Shown here: positions 25,911 through 36,070 of the stretch, piece by piece
How positions within the stretch are numbered: the first letter of the stretch is position 1
How the letters are laid out: each line of letters begins with the position of its first letter
From: Ruegeria marina
GTDB taxonomy: Bacteria; Pseudomonadota; Alphaproteobacteria; Rhodobacterales; Rhodobacteraceae
DNA length: 64,000 bases
Direction: 5' to 3'
Assembly: GCF_900101475.1 (NCBI RefSeq)
Contig: NZ_FMZV01000015.1
Span: 62,001 to 126,000 of the forward strand
Notes under the pieces: generated by a model
Database searches by the model: none
Seen by the model: only the letters and a program-made list of their open reading frames with translations
Told to the model about the DNA's origin: nothing
Made by a program: the position numbers and the translations under genes

Positions 25911-27305
25911 TCACAACAGAAAGACGGAAGCCAGCCCAAGGAAAGCGAAGAACCCCACCACGTCGGTGACCGTTGTGACGAAGGTGCCCGAGGCCAGCGC
26001 CGGGTCGACCCCGGCCTTTTCAAGAAGCACCGGAATCCCGGTTCCTGCCAGCCCGGCCACGACCAGATTGACCACCATTGCGGCAGCGATCACCAGACCC
26101 AGCATCGGCAGCCCGAACCAGACATACCCCACCAGCCCCATCACCACGGCAAAGACCAGCCCGTTGGCCAGGCCCACGACCACCTCGCGACGGATCACCC
26201 GGCCGAGGTTCGAGCCAGTCAGGTCGCGGGTGGCCAGCGCCCGCACCGCCACCGTCAGGCTCTGGGTGCCTGCGTTGCCGCCCATCGAGGCGACGATCGG
26301 CATCAAGACCGCCAGCGCCACGACGCTGGCGATGGTGTCCTCGAAGATCGAGATCACCAGCGAGGCCAGGATCGCGGTCGCCAGATTGACCGCCAGCCAG
26401 GGCAGGCGCTGGCGCGTCGTCTCGGCAACCGTGTCCGACAGGCTGCTTTCCTCGCCCACGCCGGCGAGGCGCAGGATGTCCTCTTCATGCCCCTCGTCCA
26501 GCACGATCATCGCATCGTCGATGGTGATCACGCCGACCAGCCGCCCTTCGGCATCGACCACGGGGGCCGAGATCAGGTGATACTGGTTGAAGGCATAGGC
26601 CACGTCCTCTTCGTCCTGATCGGCGGGGATGACCTGAAAGGTGTCCTCGGCCAGATCGGCGAGCCGGACGTCGCGCCGCGCCGCCATGATCCGGCCAAGG
26701 GTCACGTTGCCGACCGGATGCAGGCGCGGGTCGACCAGAACCACGTGATAGAACTGGTCAGGCAACTCGTCCGAGTTGCGCATGAAGTCGATCACCTCGC
26801 CCACCGTCCAGTGCTCGGGGGCCATCACCACCTCGCGCTGCATCAGGCGGCCGGCGGAGCCTTCGGGATAGGTCAGCGACTGTTCGACCGCCACCCGATC
26901 GGCATCGTCGAGCGCCTCAAGGATCGCTTCCTGCTCGGTCTCCTCCAGGTACTCGATCAGATCGACCACATCGTCGCTGTCAAGTTCGCGCACCGCCTCG
27001 GCCAGAACCTCGGGATTGAGTTGACGAATGACCTCCTCGCGGATGCCCTCGTCGAGCTCTGACAGGATTTCGCCGTCGAACTCGCGCCCATAGAGATGGA
27101 TCAGGCGGGAACGATCCTCGCTGTCGATCTGCTCCAGAAGGTCCGCGATATCCGCCGCGTGCAGCGGCTCCATGAGTTCGACCAGCTTCTGCTGGTCCGC
27201 GATCTCGACCGCCTCGAGAATCGCGGCGACCTGGCGCCGGTCCAGCTCGTAGGCGTCCTCGTCGCGGGGCTTTTCCTGATCGGGTGTGTCGGTACCTGTA
27301 TCCAT
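25911..27305 (-). CDS. mgtE: Magnesium transporter MgtE
   Basis: A 464-residue magnesium channel/transporter. N-terminal helical domain (LLEQIDSEDRSRLIHL, VVDLIEYLEE), two CBS domains (EVIDFMRNSDELPDQFYHVVLVD, then QYHLISAPVVDAEGRLVGVITIDDAM), a linker helix and five membrane helices. The pore signature is VLMPIVASMGGNAGTQSLTV. The N and CBS domains close the channel when cytosolic magnesium is high. I saw no M-box riboswitch in the 137-base region between this gene and guaD. Confidence 0.95.
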   Translation of the reverse strand: MDTGTDTPDQEKPRDEDAYELDRRQVAAILEAVEIADQQKLVELMEPLHAADIADLLEQIDSEDRSRLIHLYGREFDGEILSELDEGIREEVIRQLNPEVLAEAVRELDSDDVVDLIEYLEETEQEAILEALDDADRVAVEQSLTYPEGSAGRLMQREVVMAPEHWTVGEVIDFMRNSDELPDQFYHVVLVDPRLHPVGNVTLGRIMAARRDVRLADLAEDTFQVIPADQDEEDVAYAFNQYHLISAPVVDAEGRLVGVITIDDAMIVLDEGHEEDILRLAGVGEESSLSDTVAETTRQRLPWLAVNLATAILASLVISIFEDTIASVVALAVLMPIVASMGGNAGTQSLTVAVRALATRDLTGSNLGRVIRREVVVGLANGLVFAVVMGLVGYVWFGLPMLGLVIAAAMVVNLVVAGLAGTGIPVLLEKAGVDPALASGTFVTTVTDVVGFFAFLGLASVFLL

Positions 27306-27442
27306 GGTAGCCCCCTATGCGAATTGGCCGCAAAATAGAAGAAGCAGCTATCAGAAAACAATGGCAATGGCGGAATTTACCGCCGTGCCGCGGATGTTCT
27401 AGGGTAGCGTCCGTTTTGAAATGCGCGAAGGAGAACCGGACG

Positions 27443-28726
27443 ATGACCGGCAAGACAATCCTCAGGGGACAGGTGCTGTCCTTTGTCCGTACCCCGTTCG
27501 ATGGCGCGCCAGAGGACGCGGCACGGATTGACGAGGCGGTGTTGATCGACGGTTCGCATATCGCCGCGGTCGGACCGCTGGCCGAGTTGCGCGCGGCAGT
27601 TCCGGGCGCGGTCGAGATCGACCATGGAGCGCATGTCATCCTGGCTGGATTCGTCGATGCGCATGTGCATTATCCGCAGACCGCGATGATCGCGAGCTGG
27701 GGCAAGCGGCTGATCGACTGGCTGAACACCTATACCTTTCCCGAGGAGCGCAAGTTTGCCGATCCGGCCTATGCCGCCGAAATCGCTTCGCGGTATCTGG
27801 ACCTGACGGCGGCGCATGGCACCACCACCATGTGCAGTTTCTGCACCATCCATCCCGAGAGCGTGGAGGCGTTTTTCACGCAAGCGCAGGCGCGCGGGCA
27901 GCGGGTGGTCGCGGGCAAGACCTGTATGGACCGCAACGCGCCCGAGTTCCTGCGCGACACGGCGCAGAGCGCCTATGACCAGTCCAGGGCGCTCTTGGAA
28001 AAATGGCACGGGGTGGGCCGGATCTCCTATGCGATCACGCCGCGGTTCTCGCCCACCTCGACGCCGGAACAGCTGGAGGCGATGGGCGCGCTCTGGGCCG
28101 AGCATCCCGACTGCCTGATGCAGACCCATCTAAGCGAACAGACCGACGAGATCGCATGGGTAAAGGGCCTCTTCCCCGAGGCGCGGGATTATCTGGACAC
28201 CTACGAGCAGCACGGGCTGTTGGGCGGGCGCGGGCTTTATGGCCATGCCATCCACCTGGAGGAGCGCGAGCGCGACCGGCTGCGCGAACACGGGGCGGGG
28301 CTGATCCATTGCCCGACCTCGAACACGTTCATCGGATCGGGCCTGTTTGATATGGCGGGGCTGATGGCCGAAGGGCAGCGGATCGGGCTGGCCACCGACA
28401 CCGGCGGCGGGTCGAGTTTCTCGATGCTGCGCACCATGGCGGCGGCCTATGAGATCGGCCAGTTGCGCGGCGTGCCGCTGCACGCGGCGCAGCTCATCTG
28501 GCTGGCCACCCAGGGCTCGGCCCGGGCGCTGCGGATGGATCATCTGATCGGCAATATCGCGGCGGGGATGGAAGCGGACCTGGTGGTGCTCGACCTCGCC
28601 TCGACCCCGGCCATCGCGCAGCGCAGCGCCATGGCCGAAGACCTGTGGGAGGCCCTGTTCCCGACCATCATGATGGGCGACGACCGCGCCATTGCCGAGG
28701 TATGGATCGGCGGCAGGCGGGTCTGA
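27443..28726 (+). CDS. guaD: Guanine deaminase
   Basis: A 427-residue zinc amidohydrolase converting guanine to xanthine. GFVDAHVHYPQTAMIASWGKRLIDWL with TYTFPEE is the guanine deaminase signature; the metal ligands are His-x-His of DAHVH, His of QTHLSEQ, His of GHAIHL and Asp of LATDTGGG. SFCTIHPESVEAFF and RFSPTSTPEQL are further family segments. ATG 27443 follows GAAGGAG at ideal spacing. Convergent with the 8-oxoguanine deaminase gene, suggesting shared purine salvage. Confidence 0.95.
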   Translation: MTGKTILRGQVLSFVRTPFDGAPEDAARIDEAVLIDGSHIAAVGPLAELRAAVPGAVEIDHGAHVILAGFVDAHVHYPQTAMIASWGKRLIDWLNTYTFPEERKFADPAYAAEIASRYLDLTAAHGTTTMCSFCTIHPESVEAFFTQAQARGQRVVAGKTCMDRNAPEFLRDTAQSAYDQSRALLEKWHGVGRISYAITPRFSPTSTPEQLEAMGALWAEHPDCLMQTHLSEQTDEIAWVKGLFPEARDYLDTYEQHGLLGGRGLYGHAIHLEERERDRLREHGAGLIHCPTSNTFIGSGLFDMAGLMAEGQRIGLATDTGGGSSFSMLRTMAAAYEIGQLRGVPLHAAQLIWLATQGSARALRMDHLIGNIAAGMEADLVVLDLASTPAIAQRSAMAEDLWEALFPTIMMGDDRAIAEVWIGGRRV

Positions 28727-28743
28727 TCGTCCGCGAGCGGGCG

Positions 28744-28768
28744 AAAGATTTTTCGACGAAAAATCTTT
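28744..28768. terminator. Bidirectional terminator hairpin between guaD and 8-oxoguanine deaminase
   Basis: A perfect inverted repeat with 11-base arms, AAAGATTTTTC (28744-28754) and GAAAAATCTTT (28758-28768), and a three-base loop. The T-rich arms on both strands suit factor-independent termination in either direction between the two convergent genes. Confidence 0.65.
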
Positions 28769-28803
28769 GCCTCCGGCGGGAGTATTTTCAGCGAAATGAA
28801 GGG
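28769..28803. repeat. Intergenic palindromic repeat, half copy D
   Basis: GCCTCCGGCGGGAGTATTTT followed by CAGCGAAATGAAGG matches the left arm of copy E and the flank of copy C. It directly follows the AAAGATTTTTC hairpin between two convergent genes. Confidence 0.6.
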
Positions 28804-28805
28804 GC

Positions 28806-30140
<1,335 letters not shown>

Positions 30141-30257
30141 GGTTTCACACTTCTCCTGGTTCACCCGTTTCAGGGAGGTGTGTGATGCGTCGGCGGAAAA
30201 CGGGGGCAAGAACCGACAGTGGGACAGTACCCCGACGGGTTGCCGGGTTCAACCGGT

Positions 30258-31049
30258 TCAGATCCTGCCCAGTATGTCCAGCGCCGCGGCATGCACCTGC
30301 GGGTTTGCAGCCGCCAGGGCACGGCCGCCGCCATGCGCGGGACCGCCCCGCCAATCGGTGACGATGCCGCCTGCGGCGCGGATCAGGGCGATGGGCGCGT
30401 GAATGTCGACCTCCTTGAGCCCCGCCTCGATCACCAGGTCGACAAGCCCGGCTGCCAGCAGCGCATAGGCGTAGCAATCCATGCCATACCGGGTGAGTTT
30501 CACCCGTTGCGAAACCGCGCGAAAGGCCGCTGCCTCGTCAGGGTGGCCCAGTTCCGGAAAGGTGGTGAACAGTATCGCATCGCCCAGCGCGGCGTCGCGC
30601 CGAGTGGCCAGCTCGCGCTGCCCCATCGGCCCGACCATGTACGCGCCGTCGGGCGTGCCGATGAAACGTTCGCCGATATAGGGCTGGTCGACGATGCCGA
30701 GGAAAGGGCCGTTTTCATCCGACAGCGCAATCAGCACCCCCCAGGTCGGGGTGCCCGAAATGAACCCGCGGGTTCCGTCGATGGGGTCGAGAACCCAGGT
30801 CCGGCCGGACCGGCCCTGTACCGCATCGAATTCTTCCCCATGTATGCCGTCCCTGGGGCGCAGATCGGCCAGAATCGCGCGCATTGCCAATTCCGCGGCG
30901 CGATCCGCCTCGGTCACCGGATCGAACCCGGAGGCGAACTTGTTTTCCGCATCAAGATCCGTACGGCGAAAAAAAGGCAGAATAACCTTTCTCGCCGCAT
31001 CGGCGAGCAATTCGGCGACCTGGATATCAGTCATGTCGGCGGGCTTCAT
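30258..31049 (-). CDS. hisN: Inositol monophosphatase-family protein, probable histidinol-phosphatase
   Basis: A 263-residue metal-dependent phosphatase. Motifs: DPVTEADRAAE, GIHGEEF, WVLDPIDGTRGFISGTPTWGVLIAL (metal site DPIDGT) and KEVDIHAPIALIRAAGG (final Asp). The DPIDGT-R-FISG form and YGMDCYAYALLAAGLVDLV are those of HisN-type histidinol phosphatases rather than inositol phosphatases. No other his genes are nearby. A second possible start is the ATG at 31034. The XRE regulator gene lies just upstream on the same strand. Confidence 0.85.
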   Translation of the reverse strand: MKPADMTDIQVAELLADAARKVILPFFRRTDLDAENKFASGFDPVTEADRAAELAMRAILADLRPRDGIHGEEFDAVQGRSGRTWVLDPIDGTRGFISGTPTWGVLIALSDENGPFLGIVDQPYIGERFIGTPDGAYMVGPMGQRELATRRDAALGDAILFTTFPELGHPDEAAAFRAVSQRVKLTRYGMDCYAYALLAAGLVDLVIEAGLKEVDIHAPIALIRAAGGIVTDWRGGPAHGGGRALAAANPQVHAAALDILGRI

Positions 31050-31097
31050 GCCGCTGAATTGCCATCCCGTGCGGGGAAAAGCAACCTGCCTTTAGCG

Positions 31098-31469
31098 TCA
31101 GGCGACGTCGCTTAGAACACGGGCAAGTTCGAACAGGCGGCGGCGCTGGTTCTCCGGAATCGCGTAATAGGAGCGGACCAGATCCAGCGCTTCCTTGTCG
31201 CCCATCAGATCGGCGGGCACGCCAGGCTTTTCGGGGCTGTTTTTCTGGGACTCGTCGAGCCCTTCGAAAAAGAAGCTGACCGGCACATCCAGAGCTTCCG
31301 CGATATCCCAAAGGCGCGAGGCGCTGATCCGGTTGGCGCCGGTTTCGTACTTCTGTATCTGCTGGAACTTGATGCCGACCTGTTCGGCCAGTTGCTGCTG
31401 GGTCATTCCAATCAGCCATCGGCGATGCCGCACGCGCTTGCCCACGTGGACGTCAACAGGATGTGTCAT
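31098..31469 (-). CDS. XRE/SinR-type HTH transcriptional regulator
   Basis: A 123-residue protein. The helix-turn-helix spans about residues 10-65 (KRVRHRRWLIGMTQQQLAEQ, FQQIQKYETGANRISASRLW), followed by VPVSFFFEGLD and a short C-terminal helical part (RRRLFELARVLSDVA). Small regulators with this layout are common in alphaproteobacteria. ATG 31469 has AAGGGAG upstream. A hisN gene follows by 48 bases. Target unknown. Confidence 0.9.
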   Translation of the reverse strand: MTHPVDVHVGKRVRHRRWLIGMTQQQLAEQVGIKFQQIQKYETGANRISASRLWDIAEALDVPVSFFFEGLDESQKNSPEKPGVPADLMGDKEALDLVRSYYAIPENQRRRLFELARVLSDVA

Positions 31470-31845
31470 TGATTTTCTCCCTTGATACACGGACAACGGC
31501 CTGGGCAAAGTCCTGCGGCAATGCGGTGACCGACATCTTCCGACATGGTCGCCCAGGGTTTCCTTATCGACTTTCCCTAACGACATCGGGTCGCCCGAAC
31601 CTCGCCACTTTGGAATATGACAAAATTTTCGGTTGAATTCAAGTTGGTTGAATCTACCTGCTCATGGAAAAACCTGTGGTTGTGAGCTGCTTTCATTTGC
31701 ACAACTGCCATGGAGTAGCCAGGCCGCACATGGTCCCGAGGCAAGGTCCCAAGGCAAGCGATGCGCTCGGAAATCGAACCCGAGGACCGTTTGACAGTAT
31801 CGCGGCCGCTGGCCTTAATGGCTGAAAAATAATGAGGAAGTGGAT
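31470..31845. other. 376-base AT-richer intergenic region
   Basis: Between the divergent XRE regulator and quinone oxidoreductase genes. Open frames here have no protein character. It holds an AT-rich segment with the palindrome TTGAATTCAA (about 31633) next to a second GGTTGAAT, possible operator sequence for the XRE protein, and a 13-base tandem repeat at 31732-31757. Promoters for both genes must lie here. Confidence 0.45.
31732..31757. repeat. 13-base tandem direct repeat
   Basis: GGTCCCGAGGCAA (31732-31744) is followed without gap by GGTCCCAAGGCAA (31745-31757), 12 of 13 identical. It sits about 90 bases before the quinone oxidoreductase gene. It may be a regulator-binding direct repeat or chance. 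Confidence 0.5.
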
Positions 31846-32802
31846 ATGCGTTCATTCCGCGTTCTGAAAGACGCGACACCCGCAGTGCTGACCGAGGTGC
31901 CAGTACCCGTGCCCGGGCCCGGCGAATTGCGGCTCGATATTCGCGCCTGCGGGCTGAATTTCGCCGATCTTCTGATGCAGAAGGGTACCTACCAGGATAC
32001 GCCGCCTGCCCCCTTCACTCCGGGCCTGGAAGTGTCCGGCGTGGTCAACGCGGTGGGGCCCGGCGTCACGGATTTCGGGATAGGAGACCGAATCGCCATC
32101 TACTCGGGTCAGGGCGGCTTGGCTGAACAGGGCGTATTCCCGGCAAACCGTGCGGTAAGGATTCCCGATTGCATGAGCTTCGAACATGCGGCGGCGTTCC
32201 AGATCGCCTATGGAACCGCGCATATGGCGCTGGATCACCGGGCCCGGTTGCTGCCCGGCGAGACCTTGCTGGTCACCGGAGCGGCAGGCGGCGTCGGCCT
32301 GACCGCCGTCGAGATCGGCAAGCTGATGGGAGCCCGCGTGATAGCCCATGCCCGCGGCGCCGAAAAACTCGAGATCGCCCGGCAGGCCGGGGCCGATGTC
32401 CTGATCGATGCGGGCGAGGATCTGCGGGCGCGCCTGCTCGCCCTCGGCGGCGTCGATGTCGTCTATGACGCAATCGGCGGCGATGTCTTCAAGGCGGCTT
32501 TTCGCGCCGCCAAGCCCGAAGGCCGACTGCTGCCGATCGGCTTTGCCGGTGGCGAGGTGCCGCAGATCCCGGCCAATCACCTGCTGGTCAAGAACCTGAC
32601 GGTGATCGGCTTCTATATCGGCGGGTACCTGAGGTTTCGGCCCGAAGTCGTGCGGGACAGCTTTGCCACCTTGTTCTATTGGTACGAACAGGGCAGGCTG
32701 AAACCGCATGTCAGCCATGTCCTGCCGCTGGAGCGCGTGGAAGAGGGGATGGAATTGCTGCGCAGTCGCGCCTCGACCGGCAAGGTGGTGATCACCCCCT
32801 GA
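31846..32802 (+). CDS. NADPH:quinone oxidoreductase family protein (zeta-crystallin-like)
   Basis: A 318-residue medium-chain reductase without the zinc ligands of alcohol dehydrogenases. Substrate domain: RACGLNFADLLMQKGTYQ, PFTPGLEVSGVV; cofactor domain: VTGAAGGVGLTAVEIGKLMGARVIA, where AAGGVG is the NADPH loop and VIAHARGAEKL the 2'-phosphate region. The end, LPLERVEEGMELLRSRASTGKVVI, is family typical. ATG 31846 has GAGGA seven bases upstream; a GTG two codons earlier is also open. Confidence 0.9.
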   Translation: MRSFRVLKDATPAVLTEVPVPVPGPGELRLDIRACGLNFADLLMQKGTYQDTPPAPFTPGLEVSGVVNAVGPGVTDFGIGDRIAIYSGQGGLAEQGVFPANRAVRIPDCMSFEHAAAFQIAYGTAHMALDHRARLLPGETLLVTGAAGGVGLTAVEIGKLMGARVIAHARGAEKLEIARQAGADVLIDAGEDLRARLLALGGVDVVYDAIGGDVFKAAFRAAKPEGRLLPIGFAGGEVPQIPANHLLVKNLTVIGFYIGGYLRFRPEVVRDSFATLFYWYEQGRLKPHVSHVLPLERVEEGMELLRSRASTGKVVITP

Positions 32803-32867
32803 AACAATCCAGGCCGAGGGCCAGCCCGGCCGCCATTGCCGCTCGGACCAATGGCGCAACAATGGCG

Positions 32868-32957
32868 CCCCCGGAGCAATTGGAACCAGAAAGAAGCAAG
32901 AACCCGCGATCCGGCTTCTTTCTGGTCAAAAATACTCCCGCCGGAGGCGGCCGGCGC
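32868..32957. repeat. Intergenic palindromic repeat, copy C
   Basis: Inner arms ACCAGAAAGAAGC (32885-32897) and GCTTCTTTCTGGT (32914-32926) are exact complements; the right side continues AAAAATACTCCCGCCGGAGG while the left side has diverged to CCCCCGGAGCAATTGGA. It lies between the 3' ends of two convergent genes, quinone oxidoreductase and the LysR regulator, so it can act as a two-way terminator. Confidence 0.82.
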
Positions 32958-32968
32958 AGCCGGTTCCG

Positions 32969-33847
32969 TTAACCGACGGCGCGCAGGTGCCCGCTGCCGA
33001 CGGTCTTGAAATTCTCGCGGACAAGCGCAGCCAGTTCCTCGACGATCTGTCCCTTGCCATCGGCGCTGCCGTAAAGATTGATCTTGTGCACCGGCAGATC
33101 CGGCAGTGCGCCCGGCTCGATCTGCACGAGATGCTTGGCTTCAGTACCGTCCAGCATGGCATGAACCGCGAGGTCGGCCGATACGGTCGCCTCTATGGTG
33201 CGGTCGTTCTCGGTCTCGACCGCAAGGTCCCAGGGGATGCCGGCAGCATCCAGCGCGGCGATAACCTTGGGGCGGAACAGGCACCGCCGTCCCAGAGCCA
33301 GCCGCAGCGGACGTTGCCGCCAGGCCGAGCCGCCGGTCGCGCCGACCCAGCGCAGGGGCAATTCCGCAATGGTTTCGCAATGGTCGCCGCCGCCGGCCTC
33401 GGTGGTCAGGATCACGTCGCATTCTCCCCGGCCATAGAGTTCCTTCAACCGGGATGTGTAAGAAGACAGAAGCTGCACCCGGACCCGCGGAAAGGCGGCG
33501 TTGAACTGTTGCAACACCCTTGGGATCGCCGGATAGACGATGTCATGCGGCACCCCCAGAACCACCTCGCCCTCGAAGGCCTGGTCGGTCAGCCGGGCGA
33601 TCACCTCGTCGTTCAGGGCCACCATGCGCCGGGCATGGGCGAGCAACTGTTCCCCCGACGCTGTCAGGGCAATTCCGCGGCCGGACCGGTCCAGCAGTTC
33701 AAGCCCCAGCAAGTCCTCCAGCCGTTTGAGCTGCATCGAGACCGCCGATTGGGTCAGGTGCAGGAAACCGGCCGCCCGGGTGACTCCGCCGCTGTCGGCG
33801 ACGGCGACGAAACTGCGCAGGGTGGTGATGTCGAGATTTCGAATCAT
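32969..33847 (-). CDS. LysR family transcriptional regulator
   Basis: A 292-residue LysR protein: HTH TTLRSFVAVADSGGVTRAAGFLHLTQSAVSMQLKRLEDLLG at residues 8-50, then the effector domain (VVLGVPHDIVYPAIPRVLQQF). The DIPxx-type opening LDITTLRSFV is common in alphaproteobacterial members next to DUF1127 genes. It is divergent from the DUF1127 gene and probably binds the intergenic region at 33848-33966. Effector unknown. Confidence 0.92.
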   Translation of the reverse strand: MIRNLDITTLRSFVAVADSGGVTRAAGFLHLTQSAVSMQLKRLEDLLGLELLDRSGRGIALTASGEQLLAHARRMVALNDEVIARLTDQAFEGEVVLGVPHDIVYPAIPRVLQQFNAAFPRVRVQLLSSYTSRLKELYGRGECDVILTTEAGGGDHCETIAELPLRWVGATGGSAWRQRPLRLALGRRCLFRPKVIAALDAAGIPWDLAVETENDRTIEATVSADLAVHAMLDGTEAKHLVQIEPGALPDLPVHKINLYGSADGKGQIVEELAALVRENFKTVGSGHLRAVG

Positions 33848-33966
33848 GACAAACCTTGATGGATTGGTTCAAAAACATTCGTTTTCATAATGACAAATCT
33901 CGCCATATACATCAAGAAAATTGATCAACGAGTGACCAATCATCACAATGTGGAAAGGAACAGGTC
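33848..33966. promoter_or_regulatory. Divergent promoter region, LysR gene / DUF1127 gene
   Basis: An unusually AT-rich 119 bases between the divergent genes. It includes the palindrome TTGATCAA near 33922 and several ATGACAAA/TGACAAA-like elements. It should carry both promoters and the LysR operator; exact sites cannot be fixed by eye. Confidence 0.45.
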
Positions 33967-34176
33967 ATGACCGCTTTCACCGCCACTCGCCCCTGCCACC
34001 CCGTCCGCGCTTCCTGGCGGGGCTATCCAAGGCGTCTTGCCGCACTCTGGCGGCAGCGCCGGGCATTGGCAAATCTCGATGACCGCGCACTTGAGGATAT
34101 CGGTCTGAGCCGCGCGCAAGCCGATGCCGAAGCGCGCCGGCCGTTCTGGGATGCACCCGATTTCTGGCGTTGCTGA
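33967..34176 (+). CDS. DUF1127 family small protein
   Basis: A 69-residue basic protein with the DUF1127 signature WRQRRALANLDDRALEDIGLSRAQADAEARRPFWD. Proteins of this family in alphaproteobacteria have been linked to phosphate/carbon metabolism and RNA binding. The ATG has AAAGGAACAGG upstream. A terminator hairpin follows at 34211-34231. Confidence 0.92.
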   Translation: MTAFTATRPCHPVRASWRGYPRRLAALWRQRRALANLDDRALEDIGLSRAQADAEARRPFWDAPDFWRC

Positions 34177-34210
34177 CCGATCGCGATGAGACGCCCGCCT
34201 CCCCTGACTC

Positions 34211-34240
34211 GGCCCGCCTTGAGGGCGGGCCGCCATTTTC
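34211..34240 (+). terminator. Terminator after DUF1127 gene
   Basis: Stem GGCCCGCC (34211-34218), loop TTGAG, stem GGCGGGCC (34224-34231), then GCCATTTTC. The U-tract is short, so it is a moderate factor-independent terminator. Confidence 0.65.
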
Positions 34241-34385
34241 ATGCATTTCGAATACAATTTTTGACTCGAAAAACCGGGTAAATCCGGTGGAACATCTTGA
34301 ATTGATGGGCGAGCTTTCCGATATTCGATCTGACCGCCGTCGGGGTGAACCCGGCGGCCGGAAAATGTTTCTTAGGGAGACCCAA

Positions 34386-35162
34386 ATGGCTCAATTCGAC
34401 ACGATCCGGTCCGCAGCCGGTTCGCGCGCCGTCCAGATCGACGAAGGCCTGCGCGCCCATATGAACAAAGTCTATGGCACCATGTCCGTCGGCATGCTGA
34501 TCACGTTCGCCGCCGCCTGGGCTATTTCGGGCCTGGCGGTGACGACCGATCCCGCTGCCGCAGCCGCTCAGTTGAGCGCGGACAAGTACCTGACGCAGTT
34601 CGGCTATTCGATCTACGCCTCGCCGCTGAAATGGGTGATCATGTTCGCCCCGCTGGCCTTTGTCTTCGGTTTCAGCGCCGCGATCAACCGCCTGTCGGCA
34701 TCAGCCGCACAGTTGGTGTTCTATACTTTCGCCCTGGTGATGGGCCTGTCGATCAGCTCGATTTTCCTGGTTTTCACCGGTGAGTCGATCGTTCAGGTGT
34801 TCCTGATTACCGCCATCGCCTTTGCCGGTCTGTCGCTCTATGGTTATACCACCAAGAAAGACCTGAGCGCGATGGGCACCTTCCTGGTGATGGGTCTGAT
34901 CGGCCTGATCGTCGCCTCGGTCATCAACATCTTCCTGGCGTCCTCGGCCATGGCATTTGCGATCTCGGCGATCGGCGTGCTGATCTTTTCGGGCCTCACC
35001 GCCTATGACACGCAGAACATCAAGAACACCTATCTGGAGATGGCCCATTCGGGCGACCAGGAATGGCTGGGCAAAGCCGCCATCATGGGCGCGCTGAGCC
35101 TGTACCTGGACTTCATCAACCTGTTCATGTTCCTTCTGCAGTTCCTGGGCAACCGGGAATAA
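34386..35162 (+). CDS. Bax inhibitor-1/YccA family membrane protein
   Basis: A 258-residue inner-membrane protein with seven hydrophobic segments. Family signatures: VYGTMSVGMLITFAAAW, LMGLSISSIF-type VMGLSISSIFLVFTG, LSLYGYTTKKDLSAMGTFLVMGLIGL and the closing SLYLDFINLFMFLLQFLG. Bacterial relatives are proposed calcium/proton leak channels or partners of FtsH. ATG 34386 follows TTAGGGAGA; the open frame upstream is noncoding. A strong terminator follows. Confidence 0.93.
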   Translation: MAQFDTIRSAAGSRAVQIDEGLRAHMNKVYGTMSVGMLITFAAAWAISGLAVTTDPAAAAAQLSADKYLTQFGYSIYASPLKWVIMFAPLAFVFGFSAAINRLSASAAQLVFYTFALVMGLSISSIFLVFTGESIVQVFLITAIAFAGLSLYGYTTKKDLSAMGTFLVMGLIGLIVASVINIFLASSAMAFAISAIGVLIFSGLTAYDTQNIKNTYLEMAHSGDQEWLGKAAIMGALSLYLDFINLFMFLLQFLGNRE

Positions 35163-35188
35163 ATCGGGTGACAGCCCAAAAAATCCAA

Positions 35189-35215
35189 GGGCGGGGAATT
35201 CCCCGCCCTTTTCTG
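35189..35215 (+). terminator. Factor-independent terminator after the Bax inhibitor-like gene
   Basis: AGGGCGGGGAATTCCCCGCCCT (35189-35210) is a perfect 22-base palindrome followed by TTTTCTGTTGT on the plus strand. It lies 26 bases after the stop codon. Confidence 0.85.
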
Positions 35216-35235
35216 TTGTGACATGACCGAAGGTC

Positions 35236-35745
35236 TCAGCTGCAGTTGAGCGGCACCGCCAGCCCCGTAGGACGTTTGGCCGTTCCGGCCTGGTAGACCT
35301 GCCCGCCGGCAAGACAGCCGGTCAGGCGCGGCACCGACCGGGCGAAACCGGCCCCTGCCCCTTCCGGCAGCCTGTCGATACCGTCCTCGGGTGTGCGCAG
35401 AACCGCAAACAGGACCCCGTTCACCTCTACCGTACTGAGATACGCATCCGTGCTGCCAGCGCCCACCTCGACCGCGGTGGTCGGGTTGCGCCCGCCATTG
35501 GAGATGGCGACCCCCGCAAGACTGTCGAGATCCCCCTTGTCGCTTTGCAGGCGCGGCGTCGGTTTGCCGGCCAGTTCGGCAGGCAGGCTCAGGCGGCGGG
35601 CGACGAAATCCGCCGAGCCTTTCTCGGCAGTAACTGACTTGGGTTCGCCGTCGATGCCGGTAAAGCCAACGCCTTCACGCTGGAACCAGCTGGCGCAGGC
35701 GGACAAGGACATCAGGGCGGCGACGGGCAGCAGAAAATTTTTCAT
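35236..35745 (-). CDS. Lipoprotein of unknown function
   Basis: A 169-residue protein starting at ATG 35745 with a lipoprotein signal MKNFLLPVAALMSLSACASW (lipobox LSAC, lipidated Cys17). Mature part: an acidic N-terminal region, then a globular part NPTTAVEVGAGSTDAYLSTVEVNGVLFAV. I recognise no named family, though similar short lipoproteins are frequent in Rhodobacterales. The longer open frame includes noncoding sequence. Confidence 0.7.
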   Translation of the reverse strand: MKNFLLPVAALMSLSACASWFQREGVGFTGIDGEPKSVTAEKGSADFVARRLSLPAELAGKPTPRLQSDKGDLDSLAGVAISNGGRNPTTAVEVGAGSTDAYLSTVEVNGVLFAVLRTPEDGIDRLPEGAGAGFARSVPRLTGCLAGGQVYQAGTAKRPTGLAVPLNCS

Positions 35746-35849
35746 GGCGGGCTTGAGCTTGCAGGTGCGTTGTTGGCGGTTCCCCCAACCTAGCCCCGCA
35801 AGGGCCGCTATGGCAAGCAGGACCTTTCCCGCATCGTCGGAACACGACA

Positions 35850-35876
35850 GAAAAGGCCGCGCCCTGCGGCACGGCC
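35850..35876 (-). terminator. Terminator after rpmG
   Basis: On the minus strand GGCCGTGCC, loop GCAG, GGCGCGGCC (eight pairs plus a wobble), followed by TTTTC. It begins about 27 bases after the rpmG stop. Confidence 0.75.
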
Positions 35877-35902
35877 CTTCTACGAGGTGTTCAGTTGCAA
35901 GA

Positions 35903-36070
35903 TTACTTGATCTTGCCTTCCTTGTACTCGACATGCTTGCGGACGACCGGATCGTATTTACGCACGGTCATCTTTTCGGTCATGGTGCGTGCGTTCTTCT
36001 TGGTCACATAGAAGTGGCCCGTGCCCGCGGTCGAGTTCAGACGGATCTTGATGGTCGTCGGCTTCGCCAT
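35903..36070 (-). CDS. rpmG: 50S ribosomal protein L33
   Basis: A 55-residue protein, [20 protein letters not shown] then [14 protein letters not shown] and [18 protein letters not shown]: a full-length L33 of the cysteine-free (zinc-independent) type. AGGAG lies eight bases before ATG 36070. Monocistronic with its own terminator. Confidence 0.97.
   Translation of the reverse strand: MAKPTTIKIRLNSTAGTGHFYVTKKNARTMTEKMTVRKYDPVVRKHVEYKEGKIK

Noticed and set aside
27306-27442. Looked for an M-box riboswitch upstream of mgtE
   Set aside because: The region is short and no conserved M-box core was found.
31577-31879. A 100-codon minus-strand frame in the intergenic region
   Set aside because: No ribosome site, no family character, and it overlaps the start of the quinone oxidoreductase gene.
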